Positions 17,780 to 26,631 of a stretch of 64,000 nucleotides of DNA are shown piece after piece. The position numbers and the translations under genes were made by a program. The DNA is from JBBQXH01 sp963710975 (GTDB lineage Bacteria; Actinomycetota; Thermoleophilia; Gaiellales; Gaiellaceae), in the NCBI GenBank assembly GCA_963710975.1, contig CAVQCG010000002.1, positions 124,001 to 188,000 on the forward strand. The letters are read 5' to 3'. The notes below the pieces were generated by a model, which searched no databases, was not told the DNA's origin, and saw only the letters and a program-made list of their open reading frames with translations. Within the stretch, counting starts at the first letter, position 1. Every line of letters starts with the position of its first letter.

Positions 17780-20107
17780 ATGGGAAGGAGAACGCCGCGG
17801 CTGGCGGAGTACCGGCGCAAGCGCGACCCGTCTCGCACAGGCGAGCCGTTCGAGAGCGCCTCGGAGACCAACGAGAGCCCCATATTCGTCGTGCAACGCC
17901 ACGCGGCGCGCCGCCTCCACTACGACTTTCGGCTGGAGCGAGACGGCGTTCTCGCCAGCTGGGCCGTTCCGAAGGGGCTGCCGCTCGATCGTGGCTCGCG
18001 GCATCTCGCCGTTCACGTCGAGGATCATCCGCTTGCGTATGCCGCGTTCGAGGGGGAGATCCCGAAGGGCGAGTACGGGGCCGGAACCGTGGAGATCTGG
18101 GATCGAGGAACCTACGAGCTTCTCGAACAGAAGCCCGACGGCGGCCTGACCGTCCGCCTTCGTGGCAAGCGTCTCGAGGGCGTGTGGACGCTCGTTCCCG
18201 CGCATCTCGATGGGAATGAGAAGAACTGGCTGCTCCTGCGGAAGGACGAGGATCGGTCAGAAGCATCCACGGGGACGAGGTACGAGCCGATGCTCGCCAC
18301 GCTGGCCGGCGAGGTGCCAAAGGGGCCGGGCTGGCTCTACGAGGTCAAGTGGGACGGCTACCGGACGATCGCACGCCTACGTGGTGGCGAAGCGTCGCTC
18401 ACCAGCCGCACGGGGAAGGACCAGACGGCCCGGTTTGCATCGATCGCACGCGCTCTCCCAGGGGCGCTCCGCAGCCCCGACTGCGTCGTCGACGGCGAGA
18501 TCTGCGCCCTCGATTCCCACGGCCGGCCGAGTTTCGCCGAGATGCAACAGGGCTCGGGCAAGACCGTCGTCTATCTCTTCGATCTGCTCGAGCTGGACGC
18601 CCGGCCGCTCCTCGACCTTCCGCTCGTGGAGCGGCACGAGATGCTGTCGGCCCTCGTCGACCGCGATGGCGGGACGGTTCGCGTCTCGGACACGTTCGAC
18701 GACGGCGACGCGCTGTACCGGGCGGCACGCGAGCAGGGGCTCGAGGGAATTGTCGCGAAGCGCGGCCAATCGCGCTACCAGCCCGGGAAGCGAACGGGTG
18801 ACTGGATCAAGGTGAAGGTGCACGACCGACAGGAGTTCGTGATCGCCGGGTACACGCGGGGAACGGGACGGCGGGCAGCCTCGCTCGGCGCACTCGTGCT
18901 CGGGGTCTTCGAGGGAGACGATCTCGTCTGGGTCGGGAACTGCGGCACCGGGTTCACGGACGCCGAGATCGATCGGCTGCTCGGCAGGCTTCGTCCGCTC
19001 GAGCGGACGACGACACCGTTCAAGGTCCTGCCGAAGATGCCGCGCGTCCGCAAGGACGATGTCGTCTGGGTCACCCCGAAGCTCGTCTGCGAGGTCGAAT
19101 TCGTCGAGTGGACTGCGGAACGGCGGCTCAGGGCACCGTCCTATCAGGGGCTCCGCGAAGACAAGCCAAGCGGGTCGGTAACGCACGAGCGCCCTGTCGA
19201 GCTGGAGGTCGGAAGCGGCTCGAGGACGCTACGACTTCGCAACCTCGACAAGGTGTTCTGGCCAGGCGAGGGCATCACAAAGGGTGATCTCCTCGACTAC
19301 TACCGTGGTATCGCGTCCGTTCTCGTCCCGCATCTCCGCAACCGCCCGTTCACGATGAAGCGCTATCCGGATGGGATCGAGGGAGGGCATTTCTTTCAGA
19401 AGGACGCGCCGTCGCACATGCCGGATTGGATCCCAACCGATTCGTTTCCGGCCAGCTCGAGAGACGGAAAGCGCACGCGAACGATCCGGTATCCGCTGGT
19501 CAACGACGAGCTCGCGTTGACGTGGATGGTCAGCATGGGATGTATCGACATGAACGCGTGGTACTCGCGCGTCGACCGTCCCGACCGTCCCGACTTCGTC
19601 CTCTTCGACCTCGATCCCTCGGATGGCGTCGAGTTCTCCGTCACCGTCGAGGTCGCGCTCCTCGTCAAGCAGCTGCTCGATGCCCTGGACCTCGAGGGCT
19701 TCCCGAAGACGAGTGGGGCAGACGGGATCCACGTCCTCGTTCCCATCGCCCGGCGCGCGACGTACGACGACACGAGGGAGTTCGCCGAGATCGTCGCGGG
19801 GACGCTGGCCCGGACTCACCCGGATCTCGTGACCACGCAGTGGGTGAAGGCCAAGCGCCACGGGGTGCTGATCGACGCCAACCAGAACCGGCAGGGGGCG
19901 ACGATCGCATCGGTCTACTCTGTCCGGCCGCACCCCGGCGCCCCGGTGTCCACGCCGCTACGGTGGGACGAGTTGACACCATCTCTCGATCCGCGCGACT
20001 TCACGATGGAGGTCGTTCGCGGTCGCATCGACCGTCACGGCGACCTGTTCGCGGGCGTCCTCGCAGGCAAGCAGTCGCTGACCCGCGCGTTGAAGTCGGT
20101 CCGGTAG
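17780..20107 (+). CDS. ligD: Multifunctional ATP-dependent DNA ligase D
   Basis: 775 residues; GTG 17777 directly before the ATG is an alternative start. Domain order is phosphoesterase (about 35-150: HAARRLHYDFRLE, PKGEYGAGTVEIWD), ligase (about 175-455, with the nucleotidylated Lys in EVKWDGYR, DGEI, EGIVAKR, DWIKVK), then primase-polymerase (about 480-770: FFQKDAP, DLDPSDGV, TSGADGIHV). This is the enzyme of bacterial non-homologous end joining. No ku gene is seen in the window, so it may act with a distant Ku. PolX and an MrfA-type helicase lie within 9 kb. Confidence 0.95.
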   Translation: MGRRTPRLAEYRRKRDPSRTGEPFESASETNESPIFVVQRHAARRLHYDFRLERDGVLASWAVPKGLPLDRGSRHLAVHVEDHPLAYAAFEGEIPKGEYGAGTVEIWDRGTYELLEQKPDGGLTVRLRGKRLEGVWTLVPAHLDGNEKNWLLLRKDEDRSEASTGTRYEPMLATLAGEVPKGPGWLYEVKWDGYRTIARLRGGEASLTSRTGKDQTARFASIARALPGALRSPDCVVDGEICALDSHGRPSFAEMQQGSGKTVVYLFDLLELDARPLLDLPLVERHEMLSALVDRDGGTVRVSDTFDDGDALYRAAREQGLEGIVAKRGQSRYQPGKRTGDWIKVKVHDRQEFVIAGYTRGTGRRAASLGALVLGVFEGDDLVWVGNCGTGFTDAEIDRLLGRLRPLERTTTPFKVLPKMPRVRKDDVVWVTPKLVCEVEFVEWTAERRLRAPSYQGLREDKPSGSVTHERPVELEVGSGSRTLRLRNLDKVFWPGEGITKGDLLDYYRGIASVLVPHLRNRPFTMKRYPDGIEGGHFFQKDAPSHMPDWIPTDSFPASSRDGKRTRTIRYPLVNDELALTWMVSMGCIDMNAWYSRVDRPDRPDFVLFDLDPSDGVEFSVTVEVALLVKQLLDALDLEGFPKTSGADGIHVLVPIARRATYDDTREFAEIVAGTLARTHPDLVTTQWVKAKRHGVLIDANQNRQGATIASVYSVRPHPGAPVSTPLRWDELTPSLDPRDFTMEVVRGRIDRHGDLFAGVLAGKQSLTRALKSVR

Positions 20108-20111
20108 GCGG

Positions 20112-20570
20112 ATGGCCGGAGCTCAGATTGCCGTCGTCGGTGCGGCTCGGGCCGAGCCGGCGGTCGTCCAGCTCGCAAGGGAGGTGGGGCGCCTCATCGC
20201 GCAGCGGGGCGCAACCCTCGTCTGCGGGGGCCTCGGTGGCGTCATGGAGGCGGCCGCTCGGGGGGCACGCGAAGCCGGTGGGACGACGATCGGCATCCTC
20301 CCGGGCGAGTCGCGTACGGCGGCGAACGCCTGGATCGATCACGCTGTCGCAACCGGGATCGGGCATGCCCGGAACCTCGCCGTCGTGGCGAGCGGCGATG
20401 CGGTGATCGCAGTTGGAGGAGAGTGGGGCACCGCATCGGAGATCGCGCTGGCACGGAAGCTCGGGCGGCTGGTCGTCGTTCTCGGCGCAGGGCCCGAGAT
20501 CGCCGGAGATGGAGTCGTGCAGGCAACGACTCCCGCGGAAGCGGTTGAACGCGCGTTCGCCGGCCTCTGA
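20112..20570 (+). CDS. LOG/TIGR00725-like Rossmann protein
   Basis: 152 residues. N-terminal IAVVGAA, VCGGLGGVMEAAARGA near 37 and GGEWGTASEIALA near 100 mark the SLOG/LOG nucleotide-binding fold. LOG enzymes release cytokinin-type bases from nucleotide monophosphates. The PGGxGTxxE signature is only partly kept (GGEWGTASE), so the activity is uncertain and nucleotide sensing is equally possible. It follows ligD by 4 nt and probably shares its transcript. It ends directly against the helicase stop with no gap. Confidence 0.7.
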   Translation: MAGAQIAVVGAARAEPAVVQLAREVGRLIAQRGATLVCGGLGGVMEAAARGAREAGGTTIGILPGESRTAANAWIDHAVATGIGHARNLAVVASGDAVIAVGGEWGTASEIALARKLGRLVVVLGAGPEIAGDGVVQATTPAEAVERAFAGL

Positions 20571-22826
20571 TCAAGCGGACTGCGCGCCGAGCATCTGACG
20601 TAGTAGGGCGAGAGCGCCGGCCTTGTCGAGAGGCTCGTTCAGGTTGCCGCACTTCGGTGATTGCACGCACGACGGGCATCCGTGCTCGCACGGGCAGCCG
20701 GCCAGGAGTCGCTCCGTGTCGGCGACCCAGCCTTCGAAGCGAGCGAACCCGCGCTCCGTGATTCCCACGCCGCCAGGGTGCCCGTCGTACACGAAGATCG
20801 TCGGCCGTCCAGTTTGCTGGTGGACGTTCGTCGAGAGGCCGCCGATGTCCCAGCGATCGCACATCGCCCAGAGCGGCAGCATCGCGATGAGCGCGTGTTC
20901 TGCGGCGTGTAGTGCCCCGAGCAACCGGGACAGCTCGTCGCCGTCCGGCAGCATCTCCCGCTCGGGGCAGAACCAGACGGCCTCCGTATCGAACGTCTGG
21001 GGCGGCAGGTCGAGGGTGCAGAGGTCGATCTGCTCGCCCGTTGCGATCGACCGGCGCTGGTAGCCGATGACCTGGTCGGTGACGGAGACTGCGCCGAACG
21101 AGAGCTCGAGCCCCAGCCGTGGCTCCGCTTGCCGTGTCTCCTCGATTGCGGTTGTCGTCTCGCGCTTCGTCTGCGTGTAGTAGTCGCCCGAGAAGGGCTC
21201 GACGAGCGCAGCACGGGCGTCGAGGTCGAGCGAGAGCACCCGGTACGACTCGCCGAGGTGAAGGTAGACCGCTCCCTCGTGAACCGTCGAGAAGGCACGC
21301 CCTTCCTCGACCAGGCCGAGGATCTGACCCGAGGCGGTCTCGACGACGGCGATCGCGTCGGATCCGGTCGAGCGAAGCGAGAGCCTGCCGGCCGGGTAGT
21401 CGCGTCCAGCCCAGACGTAGCCCGCGGGTGAGCTCTTGAGCTCGCCTCGCTCTGCCAGCAGCTTCGCGCGCTCGAGGGCATGCTCGCCGAGGATCTCCCT
21501 GTCGTCGGCGCTCACGGGCGCCTCGAACGCAGCGGCCCGGACATGTCCGTCGAGAACGCGGGGATTCGTGTGATCGACGATCGCGGCCTCGACCCGCCGT
21601 CCGAGGAGCGCATCCGGCTCGCGCATGAAGAACTGGTCGAGAGCGTCTTCACTCGCGACGAGGACGCCGAGCCCCGCCTCACGGCGCCCGGCCCGGCCCC
21701 ACTGCTGGCGCAGGCTCGCGACCGTTCCGGGAAATCCCACCGAGATGGCACAGTCGAGGAGGCCGATGTCGATGCCGAGCTCGAGCGCGTCCGTCGCGGT
21801 CACACCCAGGAGCTCGCCGTCGACGAGACGGCGCTCGATCTCCCGTCGCTGGGCGGGTGTGTAGCCGGCGCGGTACGGCGACAGTCGCTCTGCCAGAGAG
21901 CGCTCGAGTCGCTCGGAGGCGAAGCGGTGGACGAGCTCCGCGGCCTTCCTGCTCTTCGTGAAGCAGATCGTTCTGAGCCCTCGCTCGACGAGGGAGGCGA
22001 GGAGGCGTGACGACTCGCCGAGCGCGCTCACGCGCTGGCCCAGCTCGGCGTCGATCAAGGGCGGGTTCCATAGCGCGATCGTCCGCTCGGCGCGCGGCGC
22101 GCCGTCCGCTGCGACCACGGTGACATCGTCACCCACGAGAGCCGTGCCCAGCTCACCCGGGTTGCCGATCGTCGCCGACGCAAGCAGGAACTGCGGCTCC
22201 GCCTCGTAGAGGCGAGCGATACGCCGCAGCCGGCGAAGGACGTTGGCGACATGGGAGCCGAAGACCCCACGGTAGACGTGTGCTTCGTCGACGACGACGT
22301 ACCGGAGGTTGTGGAACACGTCCGCCCAGCGGTCATGGTGCGGCAGGACTCCGACGCTCAGCATGTCGGGGTTCGTGAGGATGACGTTCGACCACTTCCG
22401 GATCTGCCAGCGCCGCTCAGGCTCGGTATCCCCGTCGTAGATCGCTGCCCGCAGGCGCGGAAGCGTAAAGCCTGCCAGAGAGCGCGCCTGGTCCTGAGCG
22501 AGCGCTTTCGTCGGATAGAGGTAGAGCGCGCGCCGTTTCGGGTCTTCCGCGATTCCCTGGAGAACCGGGAGGTTGAACGCGAGCGTCTTCCCGCTTGCCG
22601 TTCCCGTGGAGACGAGGACGTGCTCGCCGCGAGCCGCTGCCTCGAACGCCTCCGCCTGGTGGCTGAAGAGCTCCGTGATGCCGAGTGAGCCGAGCGCAGC
22701 TGCGACTCGCGGGTGAAGGTCAGCGGGAAGCGGTGCGAGCACCGGTTGCCGCGAAGGCTCGTGCGTCAGCGAGGCGAGCTCCTCGCCCTCGAGAAGGCCG
22801 TCCCAGGGCGCAACGAGCGTGGCCAT
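20571..22826 (-). CDS. DEAD/DEAH-box helicase with C-terminal cysteine domain (MrfA/YprA-Hrq1 family)
   Basis: 751 residues. Walker A STGTASGKT near 81, DEAH in VVVDEAHVYRG near 179, SATIGN near 220, and the helicase C motif QQWGRAGRREAGLG near 375. The C-terminal DUF1998 region carries a four-Cys cluster (CPCEHGCPSCVQSPKCGN, near 713). MrfA homologues work in nucleotide-excision-independent repair of interstrand and mitomycin-type lesions. The ATG lies 6 nt after a minus-strand TACCAT, so it is probably leaderless, and it is divergent from thiD with only 24 bp between starts. Confidence 0.92.
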   Translation of the reverse strand: MATLVAPWDGLLEGEELASLTHEPSRQPVLAPLPADLHPRVAAALGSLGITELFSHQAEAFEAAARGEHVLVSTGTASGKTLAFNLPVLQGIAEDPKRRALYLYPTKALAQDQARSLAGFTLPRLRAAIYDGDTEPERRWQIRKWSNVILTNPDMLSVGVLPHHDRWADVFHNLRYVVVDEAHVYRGVFGSHVANVLRRLRRIARLYEAEPQFLLASATIGNPGELGTALVGDDVTVVAADGAPRAERTIALWNPPLIDAELGQRVSALGESSRLLASLVERGLRTICFTKSRKAAELVHRFASERLERSLAERLSPYRAGYTPAQRREIERRLVDGELLGVTATDALELGIDIGLLDCAISVGFPGTVASLRQQWGRAGRREAGLGVLVASEDALDQFFMREPDALLGRRVEAAIVDHTNPRVLDGHVRAAAFEAPVSADDREILGEHALERAKLLAERGELKSSPAGYVWAGRDYPAGRLSLRSTGSDAIAVVETASGQILGLVEEGRAFSTVHEGAVYLHLGESYRVLSLDLDARAALVEPFSGDYYTQTKRETTTAIEETRQAEPRLGLELSFGAVSVTDQVIGYQRRSIATGEQIDLCTLDLPPQTFDTEAVWFCPEREMLPDGDELSRLLGALHAAEHALIAMLPLWAMCDRWDIGGLSTNVHQQTGRPTIFVYDGHPGGVGITERGFARFEGWVADTERLLAGCPCEHGCPSCVQSPKCGNLNEPLDKAGALALLRQMLGAQSA

Positions 22827-22832
22827 CGTCCG

Positions 22833-22842
22833 ATGGTAACGT
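22833..22842. promoter_or_regulatory. Overlapping divergent -10 elements (helicase / thiD)
   Basis: Plus strand: extended -10 TGGTAACGT, hexamer 22837-22842, 8 nt before the thiD GTG. Minus strand: TACCAT (22838 to 22833), 6 nt before the helicase ATG. The two hexamers share the central TA pair, and both would give leaderless mRNAs. Confidence 0.45.
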
Positions 22843-22850
22843 CAGGGGAC

Positions 22851-23645
22851 GTGGTGCCTCGCTGCCTGACGATTGCTGGCTCAGACTCCGGCGGAGGGGC
22901 GGGGATCCAGGCCGACCTGAAGGCATTCGCGAGCCTCGGCTGTCACGGGATGACCGCGATCGTCGCGTTGACCGCCCAGAACACCCGGGGCGTGACGGCG
23001 ATCCATGATGTGCCGCCCGCGTTCGTGCGCGCCCAGCTGGACGCACTTGCAGACGACATCGGGTTCGACTCGATCAAGACCGGGATGCTCTCGAGCGGCC
23101 CGGTCGTCGAGGCGGTCGCGGACTTTCTGGACTTCCAGCCGGCCCCGCTCGTCGTCGATCCCGTGATGATCGCGAGCTCCGGGGCGCGCCTTCTGCAGGA
23201 AGATGCGGTCGGGCTGTTGATTGCCCGCCTGTTCCCGCGAGCGACGGTTGTGACCCCGAACCTCGTGGAGGCGTGCGCCCTCGTCGGGGCTCCGTACCGG
23301 GACGATGCCGATCGCAGGGCGCTTGCCGAAGCGATCGTCGATCTTGGGGCTCCGGCAGTCGTCGTGACCGGTGGGCACGGCGACGATGCCGTGGACTGGC
23401 TCTACGACGGCGCGCGCCACGTCAGGATTCCGACCGAGCGTTATCCGGACACCGCGACCCATGGGTCGGGTTGCACGCATTCGGCAAGCCTTGCCGCTCT
23501 GCTCGCGCGGGGAGAGAGCCTGGAGGACGCCGCCAGGGGTGCGGCTGTGATCGCGGCCGAGGCCGTCCGTCACGGACTCACCGGTATCGGGTCGGGTAAC
23601 GGCCCCGTCGACGTCTTCGGCCTTGCGACTGTCAGAGCTCGGTGA
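22851..23645 (+). CDS. thiD: Hydroxymethylpyrimidine/phosphomethylpyrimidine kinase
   Basis: 264 residues from GTG 22851. ATG 22833 is in frame but lies in the -10 element. Phosphorylates HMP and HMP-P for thiamine synthesis and salvage. Ribokinase-fold motifs: AGSDSGGGAGIQADLK at 7-22, KTGML near 77, VVDPVMIASSG near 98, VTPN near 132 and the anion-hole GSGCTHSASLAAL near 207. Overlaps thiL by 23 nt. It supplies the product that a TenA salvage branch would feed into (see 43-47 kb). Confidence 0.94.
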   Translation: MVPRCLTIAGSDSGGGAGIQADLKAFASLGCHGMTAIVALTAQNTRGVTAIHDVPPAFVRAQLDALADDIGFDSIKTGMLSSGPVVEAVADFLDFQPAPLVVDPVMIASSGARLLQEDAVGLLIARLFPRATVVTPNLVEACALVGAPYRDDADRRALAEAIVDLGAPAVVVTGGHGDDAVDWLYDGARHVRIPTERYPDTATHGSGCTHSASLAALLARGESLEDAARGAAVIAAEAVRHGLTGIGSGNGPVDVFGLATVRAR

Positions 23646-24507
23646 GTTCGGGCTGATCCGCGAGCTCGCACGACGCGGGCTCGCACTCGGCGTCGGCGAC
23701 GACACGGCTGTTCTCGCGGACGGTGTCGTCGTGACCCAGGACGCCCTCGTCGAGGACGTTCATTTCCGGCTCGACTGGCTCACGTGGCGCGATCTCGGCT
23801 ACAAGGCCGCGGCGGTCAACCTCAGCGACCTTGCCGCGGCCGGCGCCGAGCCCGAGGCGCTCATCGTCAGCCTCGGCCTGCCTGCGGAGACACCGGTGGA
23901 GCACGTCATCGACCTGTATGAGGGGCTGAACGAGCTCGGCATCCCTGTCAGGGGTGGCGATACGACGCGGGCCGATCGGCTGTATCTCTCGGTCACAGCG
24001 ATCGGTCGCAGCGAACGAGTCCCGGGGCGCGCGGGGGCACTGGTCGGAGACGTCGTCGTCGTTACGGGGCCTTTGGGGGGCTCGGCCGCGGGCCTCCGGG
24101 CGCTCGAGCGTGGTCTCGACGGGTACGAGGAGCTCGTGCAGGCCCATCGCCGGCCGCCGTTCAGACTCGACGCGGGCCGGCTTCTCGCCCCGGTTGCACA
24201 CGCCCTGATCGACCTCTCGGACGGGATCGCGAGCGACGCCGGCCACATCGCGGAGCAGTCAGGCTGCTGCCTCGAGCTCGACGCGGACATGCTTCCCCTC
24301 TTCCCGCGGATCGCCGAGCTCGGCCCGGACCCGTTCTGGACGATGGGGGAGGACTATGAGCTCCTGGCCGTCGTGTCGGCCTCCGATGCCCGCCGGTTCG
24401 ATTTCCCGGTCATCGGGGAGTGCGTCGACGGAAGCGGGGTCAGGCTGCGGAGCGGGGGCGAGCTACTCGACGTCTCGGGCTGGGATCACTTCGGCCCGGC
24501 CCGCTGA
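23623..24507 (+). CDS. thiL: Thiamine-monophosphate kinase
   Basis: 294 residues with a TTG start inside the end of thiD. Converts thiamine monophosphate to the diphosphate cofactor. The opening LSELGEFGLI, GVGDDTAVL (near 23), the Mg-binding NLSDLAAAGAEP (near 66), GGDTTRAD (near 110) and IDLSDGIASDAGHI (near 198) are all as expected. It ends in direct contact with the MscS gene on the other strand. No TPP riboswitch is seen upstream of thiD-thiL. Confidence 0.93.
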   Translation: MRLSELGEFGLIRELARRGLALGVGDDTAVLADGVVVTQDALVEDVHFRLDWLTWRDLGYKAAAVNLSDLAAAGAEPEALIVSLGLPAETPVEHVIDLYEGLNELGIPVRGGDTTRADRLYLSVTAIGRSERVPGRAGALVGDVVVVTGPLGGSAAGLRALERGLDGYEELVQAHRRPPFRLDAGRLLAPVAHALIDLSDGIASDAGHIAEQSGCCLELDADMLPLFPRIAELGPDPFWTMGEDYELLAVVSASDARRFDFPVIGECVDGSGVRLRSGGELLDVSGWDHFGPAR

Positions 24508-25440
24508 TCAGGCTGCGATCTCCGTCTTCCGGCTCTGCCAGCGAGTCCCTGAGGTCGCCCGCGCGTAGCTTCGCGCTGCCCTCTCGTCGACGGCAAGCGT
24601 GACCGGTCCGTGGACGATGAGTCCGTCGGCGGCACGCTCTTTGAGAAGATCCGCGAGGAAACCCTCGGCCAGCCACTCGCGCCCCGGTGCCACCGCGGCG
24701 ACGATGCTGATCCTCGTGAGGCTCTCGGAGAGCTCTTCCACCGTCGCGACCCGCGGTCGCTCGAGGAACGTCGTCGGGCCGTCGGGGAGCAGCTGCATGA
24801 CCCCCTCGACCAGCTCTTCACCGTCCGCACGATCGCTGACGAAGAGCTCGATGGCCAGATTCTTGACGCCTCGCGGCAGGACGCGTGCGGCCTGGATCTG
24901 GGCGTTGTGCACGTTGATGATCTCGCCGTTCAGCGCCCGCAGACGGGTCCGACGCAGGGACATGTCCTCGACGACGCCCTGGAGCTCGAGCCCGGCCTGC
25001 AGGATCACCGGATCGCCGACCGAGTACCAGCTCTCGAGGAACATTGTCAGCCCGGCGATGAGATCCGCGAGGACGCGCTGGGCCGCGAACCCGGCAACGA
25101 TCACGGCGAACGAGACTCCGGCGATCGCGCCGAGCCTGTCGATGCCGCCGGTGAGCTGCCCGATCGCGAGCACGGTCGCCGTCGTGAACGCGGCCATCGC
25201 GATTCCCGCCCGAATGAGTGCGACGAGCGTCTCGCGGCGCTTGGCGTTCGCGATCTTGCCTGTTTCCTCGACAGCACGGTGGCGGCGGTCGTGCCACCCG
25301 AGGAATCGACGCGCGATCCGGCCACTTGCCCGCGCGACGAGCCAGGCCAGGACGAACAGGGCGGCGATGACGACGATCTTCCCGAGCGGTGGGAAGAGCG
25401 GCGTCTGGTCATTCAGGATGTTGATGATCGGATCAAGCAC
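24508..25440 (-). CDS. MscS-family mechanosensitive ion channel
   Basis: 310 residues, GTG start. Three membrane helices (about 18-38, 70-92, 98-125). The third carries the Gly/Ala-rich pore pattern, followed by QRVLADLIAGLTMFLES and the beta domain (GDPVILQ, GVVEDMSLRRTRLR, NGEIINVHNAQI). Role: pressure-release channel in the cytoplasmic membrane during osmotic down-shock. Monocistronic by position. Confidence 0.92.
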   Translation of the reverse strand: MLDPIINILNDQTPLFPPLGKIVVIAALFVLAWLVARASGRIARRFLGWHDRRHRAVEETGKIANAKRRETLVALIRAGIAMAAFTTATVLAIGQLTGGIDRLGAIAGVSFAVIVAGFAAQRVLADLIAGLTMFLESWYSVGDPVILQAGLELQGVVEDMSLRRTRLRALNGEIINVHNAQIQAARVLPRGVKNLAIELFVSDRADGEELVEGVMQLLPDGPTTFLERPRVATVEELSESLTRISIVAAVAPGREWLAEGFLADLLKERAADGLIVHGPVTLAVDERAARSYARATSGTRWQSRKTEIAA

Positions 25441-25529
25441 GAGGGGAAGCCCATACTGTTACGAGGTACGGGCAAATTCAGCCTAGCAAGAGGCTCCGGG
25501 ATGTTACGAACTGCCTGGTTAAGGCAGCG

Positions 25530-25865
25530 TTACGGGGTGGGATGAAGCCAGCCGCTCCAGGCGTTCTCGTAGTGCGCCTGGGGGCGCGCTCCCACGATGG
25601 ACGACTGCGGCTCGCCGTCGGCGAAGAGCATCACCGTGGGAATCGAAAGGACGTTGTAGCGCGCGCCGGTCGCCGGGCTCTCGTCGATGTTCAGCTTGAC
25701 GAACCCGACGTGCTCACCGTGGTCGGCAGCCAGGGCCTCCATGATCGGGCCGATCGCCCTGCAGGGCCCGCACCACGGAGCCCAGAAGTCGACGGCGACC
25801 GGCCGGCCAGCCTGGAGCACGTCCCTCTCGAACGTCTCGTCGGTGACTTCCTCGATCCCGGCCAT
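25530..25865 (-). CDS. trxA: Thioredoxin
   Basis: 111 residues from ATG 25865. VAVDFWAPWCGPCR with the redox CGPC motif near residue 31, cis-Pro in SIPTVMLF near 75. A GTG at 25892 would overlap the upstream glycosyltransferase stop but adds nine residues unlike thioredoxins. The -10 TATACT nine bases before ATG 25865 supports the shorter form. Cytoplasmic disulfide reductase. No thioredoxin reductase is adjacent. Confidence 0.95.
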   Translation of the reverse strand: MAGIEEVTDETFERDVLQAGRPVAVDFWAPWCGPCRAIGPIMEALAADHGEHVGFVKLNIDESPATGARYNVLSIPTVMLFADGEPQSSIVGARPQAHYENAWSGWLHPTP

Positions 25866-25874
25866 GGGCCGCCG

Positions 25875-25880
25875 AGTATA
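25875..25880 (-). promoter_or_regulatory. Candidate -10 of trxA
   Basis: TATACT on the minus strand, 9 nt before the ATG, giving a leader of at most a few bases. It sits in the last codons of the preceding gene's frame region, so trxA may be transcribed independently. Confidence 0.5.
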
Positions 25881-25888
25881 CGTCTGGG

Positions 25889-26617
25889 TCACAGGCGTCC
25901 AGTGAGCGCCGCGACTCTGAGCGCGGGCACCTTCCAGATGGCCTCGAGGACGATCGAGCCGCTCATCTTCGAGCCCCCTACCTCACGGTCTGCGAAGACG
26001 ATCGGGACCTCCACGACGCGCTGGCCGGCCCTGATGGCCCGGTACGTGGTCTCGATCTGAAACGCATAGCCCTTCGAGGAGACGCGCCCGCGATCGATGG
26101 CCTCCAGGGCTGAGCGCCGGTAGCACTTGAACCCCCCGGTCAGGTCGTGGACACGAAGACCGAGGAGGATCTGCGCGTACAGCGAGCCGAGCCGGCTGAT
26201 CGTGCGGCGTGTTGCGCCCCAGTTGCGGGTGCCGCCGCCGTCGACGTAGCGGGAGCCGAGCACGACGTCGGCCGCGTCGGCGGCGGCTACCAGGCGCGCC
26301 ACGTCGGCCGGGTCGTGGGAGAAGTCGCAGTCCATGGTCAGGATCAGCCGCGCTCCTTCCTCCAGTGCGACGCCGAAGCCTGCCAGGTAGGCGGGGCCGA
26401 GCCCCTCCTTCACCGGACGATGGAGCACCTCGACGTACGGCAGCTCTCTCGCAAGTCGGTCCGCGATCTCGCCGGTTCCATCGGGTGACGCGTCGTCGAT
26501 CACGAGCACACGACCGTCGAGCTCGTGCTGCGTGAAGACGCGTCCGAGCGCACGCACCATTCGCTCCACGTTGTCGCGCTCGTTGAAGGTGGGGAGGCAG
26601 ACGACCAGCATCTGCAT
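25889..26617 (-). CDS. Polyprenol-phosphate mannosyltransferase (Dpm1-like glycosyltransferase 2)
   Basis: 242 residues; ATG 26617, with ATG 26611 as the alternative. The longer upstream frame is the shadow of polX. GT-A fold: VVCLPTFNERDNVERMV, VIDDASPDGTGEIAD, DxD-type MDCDFSHDP (near 97), GSRYVDGGG (near 123) and KGYAFQIE (near 175). No C-terminal membrane segments, so it is the soluble Dpm1-type catalytic domain. It would load mannose from GDP-mannose on a polyprenyl phosphate for lipoglycan or protein O-mannosylation. The apolipoprotein N-acyltransferase often fused or paired with Ppm1 in mycobacteria is not seen. Confidence 0.88.
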   Translation of the reverse strand: MQMLVVCLPTFNERDNVERMVRALGRVFTQHELDGRVLVIDDASPDGTGEIADRLARELPYVEVLHRPVKEGLGPAYLAGFGVALEEGARLILTMDCDFSHDPADVARLVAAADAADVVLGSRYVDGGGTRNWGATRRTISRLGSLYAQILLGLRVHDLTGGFKCYRRSALEAIDRGRVSSKGYAFQIETTYRAIRAGQRVVEVPIVFADREVGGSKMSGSIVLEAIWKVPALRVAALTGRL

Positions 26618-26622
26618 ATCAT
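26617..26622 (+). promoter_or_regulatory. Candidate -10 of polX
   Basis: TATCAT, 9 nt before the polX ATG, with no Shine-Dalgarno sequence. It overlaps the start codon of the divergent glycosyltransferase. Confidence 0.4.
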
Positions 26623-26631
26623 CGCGCTCAG

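Noticed and set aside
22600..22860. Possible TPP riboswitch before thiD-thiL
   Set aside because: No CTGAGA or ACCTGATCTGG-type core was found, and the start codons of thiD and the divergent helicase are only 24 bp apart.
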